A stretch of 64,000 nucleotides of DNA from Rhodobacter sp. (GCA_020637515.1 JACKKG010000001.1:1-64000), one strand, 5' to 3'. Shown: positions 26,454 to 35,785, counted from the stretch's first letter. The notes: generated by a model not told the origin, from the letters alone. Made by a program: numbers and translations.

Positions 26454-27776
26454 ATGCCCCATCTCACCGCCCGCCCCTGGGTGCCCGCCGCCTGTGAGGC
26501 CCGCGTCCAGACGATCGCCGCCGAAACGGCGCGCGCCGACGATTCCGCGGTCGATGCCCGCATCGAATCGCTGATCGCGCGCAATCAGCAAATCCACGAG
26601 CGCGACAATTTCAACCTGAACCCGGCGACCAACGTGATGAACCCCCGCGCCGAGGCCGCGCTGGCCAGGGGCCTCGGTTCTCGCCCCTCGCTGGGCTATC
26701 CGGGCGACAAATACGAGATGGGCCTGCAAGCCATCGAAGAGATCGAGGTCATCGCCGCCGAACTCGCGGCCGAGGTCTTCGATGCCACGCACGCCGAGAT
26801 CCGCGTGCCCTCGGGGGCGCTGGCCAACCTGTATGGGTTCATGGCGCTGGCCAAACCGGGCGACGCGATCATCGCGCCGCCGGCTTCGATCGGCGGGCAT
26901 GTGACCCACCACGCCGACGGCTGCGCCGGACTATACGGCCTGGTCACGCATCCCGCCCCGGTGAACGCCGACGGCTACACGGTCGATCTGGAGGCGCTGC
27001 GCGCGCTGGCCCTGCGCGTGCGGCCCAAGGTCATCACCGTCGGCGGCAGCCTGAACCTGTTTGCGCATCCCGTGGCCGATGTCCGCGCCATCGCCGACGA
27101 GGTGGGCGCCAAGGTTCTCTTCGATGCGGCCCATCAATGCGGGATCATCGCCGGCAAGGCCTGGGCCAACCCGTTGGCCGAGGGCGCCGACCTGATGACC
27201 ATGAGCACCTACAAATCGCTGGGCGGACCGGCGGGCGGGCTGATTGTGACCCGCGATGCCGCCATCGCCGAGCGACTGGACAGGATCGCCTTTCCGGGCA
27301 TGACGGCGAATTTCGACGCGGCGAAATCGGCGGCGCTGGCGATCTCGCTGCTGGATTGGCGGGCCTTTGGGCCGGCCTATGCCCGGGCCATGATCGACAC
27401 CGCGCAGGCGTTCGCACAGGCGCTGTCCGACGCCGGCCTTCCGGTGTTCGGCGCCGAGCGGGGCTTTACCACCTCGCACCAGTTCGCGGTCGAAGCGGCC
27501 GGGTTCGGCGGCGGGCAGGCGGCGTCGCGGACGCTGGAGGCGGCGGGTTTCCTGGCCTGCGGCATCGGCCTGCCCATCGCGCCGGTGGCGGGCGATCTGA
27601 ACGGGCTCAGGATCGGCACGCCGGAACTGGTGCGCTGGGGCGTGACGGTCGCGGACATCCCCGAGATCGCCGCGCTTGTGGCCGAGGCCCTCAGATCCAA
27701 CGACCCGGCCAGCGTCGCCCCGCGCACGCGGGCGCTGCGCGCGCGCTTCGACCGGCTGCACTATATCCGCGCCTGA
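26454..27776 (+). CDS. Serine hydroxymethyltransferase-like PLP enzyme
   Basis: A 440-residue fold-type I PLP protein related to SHMT. Asp224 and His227 in LFDAAHQCGII match the SHMT cofactor pocket, and Lys254 in STYKSLGGPAGGL is the Schiff-base lysine (SHMT has TTTHKTLRGPRGG). The substrate-end motifs differ from housekeeping GlyA, so it may act on another beta-hydroxy amino acid or a methylated serine; the exact reaction is open. AAGGAGACCCGCC provides the ribosome site. The divergent GcvA-like regulator supports a role in glycine/serine/one-carbon metabolism. Confidence 0.78.
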   Translation: MPHLTARPWVPAACEARVQTIAAETARADDSAVDARIESLIARNQQIHERDNFNLNPATNVMNPRAEAALARGLGSRPSLGYPGDKYEMGLQAIEEIEVIAAELAAEVFDATHAEIRVPSGALANLYGFMALAKPGDAIIAPPASIGGHVTHHADGCAGLYGLVTHPAPVNADGYTVDLEALRALALRVRPKVITVGGSLNLFAHPVADVRAIADEVGAKVLFDAAHQCGIIAGKAWANPLAEGADLMTMSTYKSLGGPAGGLIVTRDAAIAERLDRIAFPGMTANFDAAKSAALAISLLDWRAFGPAYARAMIDTAQAFAQALSDAGLPVFGAERGFTTSHQFAVEAAGFGGGQAASRTLEAAGFLACGIGLPIAPVAGDLNGLRIGTPELVRWGVTVADIPEIAALVAEALRSNDPASVAPRTRALRARFDRLHYIRA

Positions 27777-27803
27777 GGGCGCACGCGAACGGGGCGCGCG
27801 CGC

Positions 27804-29840
27804 TCAGTTGCCGGCGGCCGGGGCCTCGGCCTGACCGCCGCCACCGCCCAGAAGCCGCAGCAACCCCTCGCGGGCGCGATCCTCGACGCCCTGGCGCAGC
27901 GCGTCCTCAGCCGACTGGCCCTCTTGCTGGGTCACGCCCAGTTGTTGCTGCACCGCGTCCTGCACCCGGGCGCGGGCCTGGTCTTCCAGCCGCTGCGCTT
28001 CTTCCTCGGCGCGGGCGCGCAGGCGGTCCTGTTCTTCGCGCAGACGCTGTTCGGCCAACCCTTCCAGGTCCAGCCGGAAGCGCGGCTCGGACCACGGGCC
28101 GGTGATCAGCAGGGGCACGCGCAGCGCCTCGCCGGTGTCGGCGTTGCGCATCGCCTCGGGCGTGACGCGATAATCCAGCGTCTGGTTGCCCAGATCGACC
28201 GTGCCCTGCCCGCGCACCGCCAGCAGACTGGCCTCGAGCGCCAGGTCCTGGTTGGTCAGCACGCCGCCGTTCATGGTGAAACTGGCGCCGATGCTGTCAT
28301 AGATCGTCGAATTGCCGGCGCCGATGGCCGACGGATCCAGATTGCGCAACATGCTGGACAGATCGAAGCCCAGGATCTCGCCCCGGCCGAAGCGGATCTG
28401 CCCCTGCCCTTCCAGGCTGCGCATGATCGCATCCACGGAATTGCCGACCCCCAGGAACCGCAGATTGGCCGAGGCCGTGCCGCTGAGCCGCTCGAACCCC
28501 AGCGACTGGCGCAGCGCCGAAAGCAGGCTCACCCCTTGCAGGCTGAGGTTGCCGCCCACCGACAGCCCGTTGCGGTTGTTTGCCACCAGTTCGCCCGAGC
28601 CCGTGCCGTCGAACCCGCGCAGTTCCGAAATCGTCAGGACGCCGCGCGACCGCTCGATCGTCAGGCTGCCGCGCAGGCTGTCCAGGGTGCCGTAGCCGGT
28701 GTTCACCGGGCCCAGCGTCAGGCCGATCTGCGCGTCCGCGATCCCGAGCGCCGAGGCGTCGATACGATTGGTCGGCCAGCCCGCGCCCGCCGCCGCCGCG
28801 CCGCCGCCGTTGCTCGTGCCGTTGCCCGAGGTGAACCCCGACAGGTCCAGGCTGTCGGCGCTGATCGTGCCCGAGACCTGCGGCCGGGGTCCGTCAAAGG
28901 TGGTGTCCAGCGCCAGCGCCAGGCGGTTCACGCCGACCCCCAACGCGCCGTCGCGCAGATGGATGCTGCCAGCCGGCGCCAGGGTGAACTGCCCCGCCAG
29001 CGAGAGCGGGCGCGCGGCGTCGGGCAGGACCTCGGCCCCGCCGGCCCCCGCAAGCGCCAGCAAAGGCGCCAATTGGCGGATGTCCAGCGCAATACGCCCC
29101 TCGGCCGCGACCGGCTGCACCCCCATGCGCCCGTCAAAGGTTCCCTGCGCACCCGAGGCCTCGATCGCCGCGGTGACCGGCACGACCTGCCCCGCCAGCA
29201 ATTGCTCGACCGAGCCCAGGGTCGCGCGCACCGTCGCTTGCTGGCCGTTGTTCGCCACATTCAGCGTGAGCGTCGCGGCACCGCCAGCCTCGGGCATGGA
29301 CAGGTCCAGCGTGACCCCCTGCACGGTCACATCCGTGCCCGCCTGGTGGTCGATGAACCTGAGGCTTGCGCCCTCGATCTGCGCGCGATCCAGCGAGATC
29401 GGCGGCAGGACCCCCGCGCCGCTGTCGCTGACCGTCGTGTCCTGCGTGGCGCCCAGCCCCGAGAACACCCAGTTCCCCTGTCCGTTCGCGTCCCGCTCCA
29501 GCACGATCTGCGGATTGCGGGCCTCGAACCGGCGCACAACGACCGAACCGCCCCACAGCGCCGACAGATCGACCCCCAGATCGACCGAATCCGCCACCAG
29601 CATCGGCCCGCCTTGCGCGCCGGGCGCGTTGGCCAGTGTCACGCCCTCGACCCGGGCGCCCAGCACCGGCCAGAAGGTGGGCGTGACGCCGCCCGCGATG
29701 GTCAGCTGGCGGCCGGTCGCGGCCTCGAACTGGCGGGCGGCCAGTTGTGCGATGCGATCGGCCGGCAACAGGAACAAGGCGCCGACCGCCAGCGCGATCA
29801 GCACGACAACCAGCCCGAGCAGCCTGAAAATCCAACGCAT
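27804..29840 (-). CDS. AsmA-family envelope protein
   Basis: A 678-residue protein with one N-terminal membrane anchor (MRWIFRLLGLVVVLIALAVG), an AsmA N-terminal segment (FEAATGRQLTIAGGVTPTFW) and an AsmA_2 C-terminal region (GQIRFGRGEILGFDLSSMLR near residue 500), ending in a charged coiled-coil-like stretch of about 60 residues rich in E, R and Q. AsmA-like proteins are bridge-like lipid-transfer proteins that affect outer-membrane lipid homeostasis. GGAGGT upstream sets the start, over one 24 residues earlier. It is divergent from the acyltransferase/CdsA pair, which fits an envelope-lipid theme. Confidence 0.85.
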   Translation of the reverse strand: MRWIFRLLGLVVVLIALAVGALFLLPADRIAQLAARQFEAATGRQLTIAGGVTPTFWPVLGARVEGVTLANAPGAQGGPMLVADSVDLGVDLSALWGGSVVVRRFEARNPQIVLERDANGQGNWVFSGLGATQDTTVSDSGAGVLPPISLDRAQIEGASLRFIDHQAGTDVTVQGVTLDLSMPEAGGAATLTLNVANNGQQATVRATLGSVEQLLAGQVVPVTAAIEASGAQGTFDGRMGVQPVAAEGRIALDIRQLAPLLALAGAGGAEVLPDAARPLSLAGQFTLAPAGSIHLRDGALGVGVNRLALALDTTFDGPRPQVSGTISADSLDLSGFTSGNGTSNGGGAAAAGAGWPTNRIDASALGIADAQIGLTLGPVNTGYGTLDSLRGSLTIERSRGVLTISELRGFDGTGSGELVANNRNGLSVGGNLSLQGVSLLSALRQSLGFERLSGTASANLRFLGVGNSVDAIMRSLEGQGQIRFGRGEILGFDLSSMLRNLDPSAIGAGNSTIYDSIGASFTMNGGVLTNQDLALEASLLAVRGQGTVDLGNQTLDYRVTPEAMRNADTGEALRVPLLITGPWSEPRFRLDLEGLAEQRLREEQDRLRARAEEEAQRLEDQARARVQDAVQQQLGVTQQEGQSAEDALRQGVEDRAREGLLRLLGGGGGQAEAPAAGN

Positions 29841-29981
29841 ACGCACCTCCAACGCCGAAACCCCGGTCATGATACCATCGCGCGAGTCGTGCACAAGGCG
29901 CGCCACCCTCACGCTTGCGTGGATCGGCGGCGCGCTGCAAAGACGCTAGGCAGACCGCGCGCGCCGTCGCATGATGCGCGC

Positions 29982-30635
29982 ATGTCGTGGTCCGCGCCTC
30001 TTCGTCGCTTCGCGGCCCGGGTTACCGGGCAAGGTCTGGTGCTGTTCGCCCGGGCCATCACCGCGGTGCACGCCGAATGGCGCGGCGTCGGCCCCGCGCC
30101 GCGACAGCGGGTCTATTTCGCCAACCATGTGTCGAACGCCGACATGCCGATGATCTGGTCCGTCCTGCCGCATGCCCTGCGCCTGCGCACCCGGCCGGTC
30201 GCGGCGGCGGACTATTGGCTGACCAGCGGCCTGCGCCGCTTTGCTGGGGCCGAGGTGTTCCGCGCGGTTCTGATCGACCGTCGCCCCGAGGCCCGGACCG
30301 AGGACCCGATGGCCGCGATCCTGACCGCGCTGGAAGCCGGCGATTCGCTGATCCTGTTTCCCGAGGGGTTGCGCAACCAGGGGCCCGAACCGCTGAAACC
30401 CTTCAAGGCCGGGCTTCACAACATCGCCGTGGCGCGGCCCGACGTCGAACTGGTGCCGACCTGGATCGCCAACCTGAACGCGGTCATGCCCAAGGGCGAG
30501 GTGATCCCGCTGCCGCTGATGTGCAGCGTCATCTTTGGCGAACCCGTCGCGCTGCGCCCGGACGAAGACCGCGGCGCCTTTCTGACGCGCGCCGCCGCCG
30601 CCCTGCTGGCATTGCGCCCCGAGGACCCGGCATGA
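29982..30635 (+). CDS. 1-acylglycerol-3-phosphate acyltransferase-like protein (PlsC family)
   Basis: A 217-residue acyltransferase with the catalytic HX4D motif in ANHVSNADMP near residue 48 and the substrate motif FPEGLRNQGPEP near 127. It would add a fatty acyl chain to a lysophospholipid-like acceptor at the inner membrane. Its stop overlaps the start of the CdsA-like gene in ATGA, so phosphatidate made here could be passed straight to CDP-lipid synthesis. No clear ribosome site precedes the chosen ATG. Confidence 0.83.
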   Translation: MSWSAPLRRFAARVTGQGLVLFARAITAVHAEWRGVGPAPRQRVYFANHVSNADMPMIWSVLPHALRLRTRPVAAADYWLTSGLRRFAGAEVFRAVLIDRRPEARTEDPMAAILTALEAGDSLILFPEGLRNQGPEPLKPFKAGLHNIAVARPDVELVPTWIANLNAVMPKGEVIPLPLMCSVIFGEPVALRPDEDRGAFLTRAAAALLALRPEDPA

Positions 30636-31573
30636 GCCCGCTCACCCGCGATATCGCCCTTCTGGCGCTGGCCGTGTCGCTGCTGTTGCTGGCGCTCACC
30701 GTTCTGGGCGAACGGATGCGCGCCCGTCGCGCCGCGCCCGATCCCGCGATCGAGGTGTTCATGGCGCGGGTGGACAGCTGGTGGGCGATGGTGATCCTGT
30801 TCACGCTGGCGATGTTGGCGGGGCGGTGGGCGGTGATCTTGCTGTTCGCGACAGCCTCGTTCGCGGCGCTGCGCGAATTCTACACCTATTCGTCGCGCAC
30901 ACGGGCCGATCACCTGACCCTGGCGCTGGCCTTCTACATCCTGCTGCCCGCGCAATTCCTGCTGGTGTTCTTCGACCTTCAACGCACCTTCACCGTGTTC
31001 ATCCCGGTCTATGTGTTCCTGCTGCTGCCCTTCGTCTCGGTGCTCAGGGGTTCGACCGAGCGGTTCCTTGCGCGGGTGTCGGAAACCCAATGGGGGCTGA
31101 TGATCGCGGTCTTCTGTCTCAGCCACATCCCGGCGCTGATGTGGCTGGAACTGCCCGGCAGCACGGGGCGCGGGTTGCTGCTGATCGCCTTTCTGGTGCT
31201 GGTGGTGCAGACCGGGGACCTGGCCGATTTCTACCTGGGCCGGCGCACCGGGCGCCACCGCATCGTGCCCGGACTGTCCGCCAAGACCTGGGAAGGCGCC
31301 GCCTGGGGGGTGGCGGCGGCCGCACTGATGGGGCTGGCGCTGTCGTGGCTCACGCCCTTCGGCCCGCTGGCGGCGGCGGGCCTGGCGGCGATCGCCTCGG
31401 CCGCGGGGCAAGCCGGCAGCCTGGTGCTGCGCGCGATAAAGCGCGACCGCGGGCTCAGGGACTGGTCGCACTTGATCCCCGGCCAGGGCGGGTTCCTGGA
31501 CCAGCTCGACAGCGTGATCTTCGCCGCGCCCGCCTTTTTCCACCTGACCCGGCTGTGGTGGTTCACGACCTGA
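30632..31573 (+). CDS. Phosphatidate cytidylyltransferase-like membrane protein (CdsA family)
   Basis: A 313-residue multi-helix membrane protein. The C-terminal CDS region is recognisable (LRAIKRDRGLRDWSHLIPGQ, then GGFLDQLDS), but it departs from the usual signature ending in HGGxxDRxD: here it reads GQGGFLDQLD. It is probably a secondary CdsA paralogue paired with a PlsC-like enzyme. It would make CDP-diacylglycerol from CTP and phosphatidate. Activity with the altered motif is unproven. Confidence 0.8.
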   Translation: MSPLTRDIALLALAVSLLLLALTVLGERMRARRAAPDPAIEVFMARVDSWWAMVILFTLAMLAGRWAVILLFATASFAALREFYTYSSRTRADHLTLALAFYILLPAQFLLVFFDLQRTFTVFIPVYVFLLLPFVSVLRGSTERFLARVSETQWGLMIAVFCLSHIPALMWLELPGSTGRGLLLIAFLVLVVQTGDLADFYLGRRTGRHRIVPGLSAKTWEGAAWGVAAAALMGLALSWLTPFGPLAAAGLAAIASAAGQAGSLVLRAIKRDRGLRDWSHLIPGQGGFLDQLDSVIFAAPAFFHLTRLWWFTT

Positions 31574-31644
31574 GTGCCGCGACGTTCCGCTTGCCGTCGC
31601 GCGGCCCCTGCGTCAGCCTGCCCGGATCAGGCAAAGGGGACACC

Positions 31645-32442
31645 ATGACCGACACCCGCGTGACGATCACCATCGAGAACGGCGTGGCCGAGGTCACCTT
31701 GAACCGCGCCGACAAGATGAACGCCTGGGACGAGGCGATGTTCACCCAGATCGCCGCGGCAGGCGAGCGGCTGATCGACGAACCCGACCTGCGCGCGGTG
31801 GTGCTGACCGGCGCCGGGCGCGCGTTCAGCGCGGGCATCGACACGGCGATGCTGGCCGGGTTCGCCGGCAATCTCGATGCGCTGCGGTCCGAGATCGTCA
31901 CCCCGCCGCCCGGCCAGCCCGCGAACCGTTTTCAGCGGCCCTGCACCGTCTGGGCCGATCTGCCGGTGCCGGTGATCGCGGCGCTGCACGGGGTGACCTA
32001 TGGCGCGGGGATGCAACTGGCGTTGGGCGCCGACCTCCGCATCGCGGCGCCGGACACGCAGCTTTCCATCATGGAAATGCGCTGGGGCCTGATCCCCGAC
32101 ATGGGGCTGACGAAACTGCTGCCGGGGCTGATGCGCGCCGACCAGGCGCTGGAGCTGATCCTTTCGGCCCGCGTGGTGGCCGCGCCCGAGGCCCAGGCGC
32201 TGGGTCTGGTGACCCGCCTGGCCGAACATCCGCTCGAGGCCGCGCGCGCCCTCGCCCGCGACATCGCCGCCCGCTCGCCCGAGGCCGCGCGCGGCGCCAA
32301 GGCGCTGGTGCGCGCCGCCTGGCCCGGCGATGATTCCGCGCTCGCGCTCGAGGCGCGCCTCCAGGCCGCGATCATCGGTTCGCCCAACCAGATCGAGGCG
32401 GTGATGGCCGGGATGCAGAAACGTCCGCCGCAATTCCGCTGA
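31645..32442 (+). CDS. Enoyl-CoA hydratase/isomerase (crotonase) family protein
   Basis: A 265-residue crotonase-fold protein. Oxyanion-hole segments are AFSAGIDTAML near residue 55 and ALHGVTYGAGMQLALGADLR near 113; MEMRWGLIPDMGLTKLLP carries a candidate catalytic acid. The reaction (hydratase, isomerase or other) is not certain. AAAGGGG lies upstream. It is 71 bases after the CdsA-like gene and may be co-transcribed. Confidence 0.85.
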   Translation: MTDTRVTITIENGVAEVTLNRADKMNAWDEAMFTQIAAAGERLIDEPDLRAVVLTGAGRAFSAGIDTAMLAGFAGNLDALRSEIVTPPPGQPANRFQRPCTVWADLPVPVIAALHGVTYGAGMQLALGADLRIAAPDTQLSIMEMRWGLIPDMGLTKLLPGLMRADQALELILSARVVAAPEAQALGLVTRLAEHPLEAARALARDIAARSPEAARGAKALVRAAWPGDDSALALEARLQAAIIGSPNQIEAVMAGMQKRPPQFR

Positions 32443-32590
32443 CCCGGAATTCAGGGTGGCCACACCGGCGCGCTCTGGCTAGGGTTCCGGCAGTGCCCCG
32501 ACGCGCCCGGCGGTCTTCACCGTTTCGCAATACCCGCGGAACAGACTGCCGGCGACGCACCACAAACGGGGCGCCGAACGGGGAGTTGTC

Positions 32591-34204
32591 ATGTTTTCGC
32601 GCCTGCTGCGCTTTTCCACCTTGATCGCCTGCGTCGTGCTGGCGCTGGCCTCGGCCGTGGCGCTGACCTGGTCCGGCGCCTTCTGGTTGCCTCTGGCGAT
32701 TTTCGGCGCCCTGGCGGCGCTGGGGATCTACGACATGCTGCAAACCCGGCACGCGATCTTGCGCAACTATCCGATCCTGGGCCACCTGCGCTATTTCTTC
32801 GAAATGATCCGGCCCGAGATCCGCCAGTATCTCCTCGAAAGCGATTTCGACGAGGAACCCTTCTCGCGCGAAGCGCGCAACATCGTCTACCAGCGGTCCA
32901 AGAATGTCGAGGACAAGCGCCCCTTCGGCACCAAGGTCAGCGTCTACGACGGCGGCTATCAATGGCTCACCCACTCGATCCGCCCGCGCAAGATCGAGAA
33001 TTCGGATTTCCGCGTGCGGATCGGCGGGCCCGACTGCAAACACCCCTACGATCTGTCGCTTTACAACATCTCGGCCATGTCCTTTGGCGCGCTGTCCGCC
33101 AACGCGATCTCGGCGCTCAATCGCGGCGCCAGGATCGGCGGATTCGCCCATGACACGGGCGAGGGGGGGATCTCGCGCTATCACCGCGCGGGCGGCGGCG
33201 ACCTGATCTACGAGATCGGCACCGGGTATTTCGGCTGCCGCACCCCCGACGGACAGTTCGACCCCGACCTGTTCCGCCAGGTCGCGGCCGACCCCCAGGT
33301 CAAGATGATCGAGATCAAGCTGAGCCAGGGCGCGAAACCGGGACAGGGCGGCATCCTGCCCGCCGCCAAGATCACCCCCGAAATCGCCGAGGCGCGCGGC
33401 GTGCCCATGGGGGTCGATTGCCATTCGCCCGACGGGCATTCGGCCTTTTCCACCCCGGTCGAACTGATGCAATTCATCGCACGGCTGCGCGAATTGTCGG
33501 ATGGCAAGCCCGTGGGCTTCAAACTGTGCATCGGCCACAGGCGCGAATTCATGTGCATGGTCAAGGCGATGCTGAAAACCGGCATCACCCCCGATTTCAT
33601 CGTCGTCGATGGCAAGGAAGGCGGCACCGGCGCCGCGCCGCTGGAATTCGCCAACCACATGGGAATGCCGCTGGTCGATGGATTGACGTTTGCCCATAAC
33701 GCACTGCGCGGCGCCAGTCTGCGCGACCGGGTGAAGATCGGCGCCTCGGGCAAGCTGGTCACCGCCTTCGACATCGCCAAGGCGCTGGCCCTGGGGGCCG
33801 ACTGGGCCAACTCGGCGCGCGGCTTCATGTTCTCGATCGGCTGCATCCAGGCGCAATCGTGCCACACCAACCACTGCCCGACCGGCGTCGCCACCCAGGA
33901 CAAAAGCCGCCAGCGCGCACTGGTGGTCCCCGACAAGGCCCAGCGCGTCGCCAATTTCCACCGCAACACGCTGAAGGCGCTGGGCGACATGACGGGGGCG
34001 GCGGGGCTGACCCACCCGTCGGGGTTCCTGCCCTGGCACCTGATGATGCGCGAGAACGAGCGCGAGATGGTCACCGGCGAGGATGTCTATCCCTACATGC
34101 CCGACGGTTTCCTGCTGCGCGAGGACGACGAGCGGTTCGGCTACATGAAGCGCTGGCGCCGTGCCAGCGCGGACAGTTTCGAACCCTTCGACGAAGGCGT
34201 CTGA
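32591..34204 (+). CDS. FMN-binding glutamate-synthase-family protein with membrane anchor
   Basis: A 537-residue protein with two N-terminal hydrophobic helices (about residues 9-55) followed by a complete FMN-binding GltB-like TIM barrel. YNISAMSFGALSANAISALN near 157 and the cysteine cluster CIQAQSCHTNHCPTGV near 418, which in glutamate synthase binds a 3Fe-4S cluster, are present. It lacks the glutaminase domain and so is not a full glutamate synthase. It may oxidise or reduce an unknown substrate at the membrane. The stretch between the crotonase gene and this start shows nothing beyond possible promoter sequence. Confidence 0.82.
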   Translation: MFSRLLRFSTLIACVVLALASAVALTWSGAFWLPLAIFGALAALGIYDMLQTRHAILRNYPILGHLRYFFEMIRPEIRQYLLESDFDEEPFSREARNIVYQRSKNVEDKRPFGTKVSVYDGGYQWLTHSIRPRKIENSDFRVRIGGPDCKHPYDLSLYNISAMSFGALSANAISALNRGARIGGFAHDTGEGGISRYHRAGGGDLIYEIGTGYFGCRTPDGQFDPDLFRQVAADPQVKMIEIKLSQGAKPGQGGILPAAKITPEIAEARGVPMGVDCHSPDGHSAFSTPVELMQFIARLRELSDGKPVGFKLCIGHRREFMCMVKAMLKTGITPDFIVVDGKEGGTGAAPLEFANHMGMPLVDGLTFAHNALRGASLRDRVKIGASGKLVTAFDIAKALALGADWANSARGFMFSIGCIQAQSCHTNHCPTGVATQDKSRQRALVVPDKAQRVANFHRNTLKALGDMTGAAGLTHPSGFLPWHLMMRENEREMVTGEDVYPYMPDGFLLREDDERFGYMKRWRRASADSFEPFDEGV

Positions 34205-34310
34205 GCCCTCCGTTCCCCTCGGCTGGCCCACGCCGCCGTCGAGGGGATGCCTATGGGGCACGACCACCGGTGGCCCCCCGACCCAGGCCCTGATGCGCCG
34301 CGCCCGCCCT

Positions 34311-34371
34311 TCTTTGTGCCACAAATATCCTGGGGGGTGAGGCCGTCAGGCCGAGGGGGGCAAGGCCCCCC
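34311..34371 (+). repeat. Dispersed core-plus-hairpin repeat, copy 2
   Basis: Core tctttgtgccacaaatatcc, a G run, a small ggcc-gtca-ggcc hairpin and a 7-bp stem (ggggggc / gcccccc, 3-base loop). It lies in the 270-base gap between the convergent glutamate-synthase-like and murA-like genes, where it probably ends transcription. I see nothing else in that gap. Confidence 0.72.
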
Positions 34372-34474
34372 TGCCCCGTCCCGCAAACCCCGCCCGCGCC
34401 GCCGGGGTGTCGCGCGACGGCGGCCTGGCGCGGGTGGCAAGCGTCGCGCGGCTGCCGACTGGTATCGGCCGGTA

Positions 34475-35785
34475 TCAGGCGCGGGGCGGCACGCGGGTGA
34501 TCTTCGCGCCCATCGCGTTCAGCCGCTCGTCGATGCGTTCATAGCCGCGCTCGATCTGCTGCGCGTTGTTGATGGTCGAGGTCCCCTCGGCGCACATCGC
34601 GGCGATCAGCATCGCCATGCCGGCGCGGATATCGGGGCTTTCCAGCCGCGCCCCGCGCATCGACGACGGGCCCGCGACGATCGCGCGGTGCGGGTCGCAC
34701 AGCACGATCCGCGCCCCCATCGCGATCAGCTTGTCGACAAAGAACATCCGGCTTTCGAACATCTTTTCGAACATCATCACCACGCCTTCGCATTGCGTCG
34801 CGGTGACGATGGCAATCGACATCGTGTCGGCGGGGAACGCGGGCCAGGGCTGGTCCGAGATCGTCGGGATATGGCCGCCGAAATCGGCCTGCACGCGCAT
34901 TTCCTGTCCCGCCGGGATGAACAGGTCGTCGCCCCGCACCTCGCAGCGGATGCCCAGCCGGCCGAACCCCATCAGGGTCGATCGCAGATGCTCGACGCCC
35001 GCGTTGCGGATCGTGATCTCGGATTTTGTAACCGCCGCCAGGCCTATCAGCGAGCCGACCTCGATGTGATCGGGGCCGATGCGGTGCGTGCAGCCGCTGA
35101 GCGGCGCGCCGCCGCGAATCGTCATCGTGTTGGTGCCGATGCCCTCGATCGTGGCGCCCATCGCCATCAGGAAGCGCGCCAGATCCTGCACATGCGGCTC
35201 CGAGGCGCAGTTGCGCAGGATCGTCACCCCCTCGGCGCAGACGGCGGCGCACAAGGCGTTCTCGGTCGCGGTGACCGAGGGTTCATCCAGGAACACGTCG
35301 GCGCCGCGCAGGCGCGCGGCCTTGAACCGGTAATGCCCGTTCACGCTGATCTCGGCGCCGAGTTGTTCGAGCGCCAGGAAATGCGTATCGACCCGGCGCC
35401 GGCCGATGACATCGCCGCCCGGAGGGGGCAGCACCACTTCGCCACAGCGCGCCAGCATCGGCCCGGCCAACAGGATCGACGCCCGCACGCGCGCGCAAAG
35501 ATCGGGGTCCAGATCGGCGGGGCGCAACCGGGCGGCGCGGATTTCCAGCGCGTTGCGGTCCAGCCAGCGGGCCTCGGCGCCGACGGACTGGATCAGTTCG
35601 ACCAGGACCTCGATGTCGCGGATCCGCGGCACATTGGTCAGCGTGACCGTCTGGTCAGTCAGCAGCGCCGCCGCGACAATGGGCAGCGCCGCGTTCTTGT
35701 TGCCCGACGGTTCGATCGTGCCCGAAAGCCGATGCCCGCCCTCGACGATATACTGGATGCGTTCGTGCGGTTGCGCCTGCGCCAT
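34475..35785 (-). CDS. MurA-family UDP-GlcNAc 1-carboxyvinyltransferase paralogue with Cys-to-Asp active site
   Basis: A 436-residue enolpyruvyl-transferase. Lys30-Asn31 in PSGNKNAALPI match the substrate-binding KN pair. The active-site loop reads PPPGGDVIGRRRVDTHF: Asp125 occupies the position of MurA Cys115, and Arg130 matches Arg120. MurA enzymes with Asp here (mycobacteria, chlamydiae) are active and resist fosfomycin, since the drug alkylates the cysteine. The usual alphaproteobacterial MurA has Cys, so this is probably a second MurA-like enzyme; its sugar product may enter a pathway other than peptidoglycan. The start is set by AGAGGGA upstream. Confidence 0.85.
   Translation of the reverse strand: MAQAQPHERIQYIVEGGHRLSGTIEPSGNKNAALPIVAAALLTDQTVTLTNVPRIRDIEVLVELIQSVGAEARWLDRNALEIRAARLRPADLDPDLCARVRASILLAGPMLARCGEVVLPPPGGDVIGRRRVDTHFLALEQLGAEISVNGHYRFKAARLRGADVFLDEPSVTATENALCAAVCAEGVTILRNCASEPHVQDLARFLMAMGATIEGIGTNTMTIRGGAPLSGCTHRIGPDHIEVGSLIGLAAVTKSEITIRNAGVEHLRSTLMGFGRLGIRCEVRGDDLFIPAGQEMRVQADFGGHIPTISDQPWPAFPADTMSIAIVTATQCEGVVMMFEKMFESRMFFVDKLIAMGARIVLCDPHRAIVAGPSSMRGARLESPDIRAGMAMLIAAMCAEGTSTINNAQQIERGYERIDERLNAMGAKITRVPPRA

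Noticed and set aside
27924..29981. A long plus-strand frame opposite the AsmA gene, joined to the acyltransferase frame
   Set aside because: Only the last 217 residues are a real protein. The rest is an antisense shadow of a clear AsmA coding sequence.
32372..34324. A 650-codon antisense frame opposite the glutamate-synthase-like gene
   Set aside because: The plus strand encodes an intact conserved flavoprotein; the antisense product has no family features.
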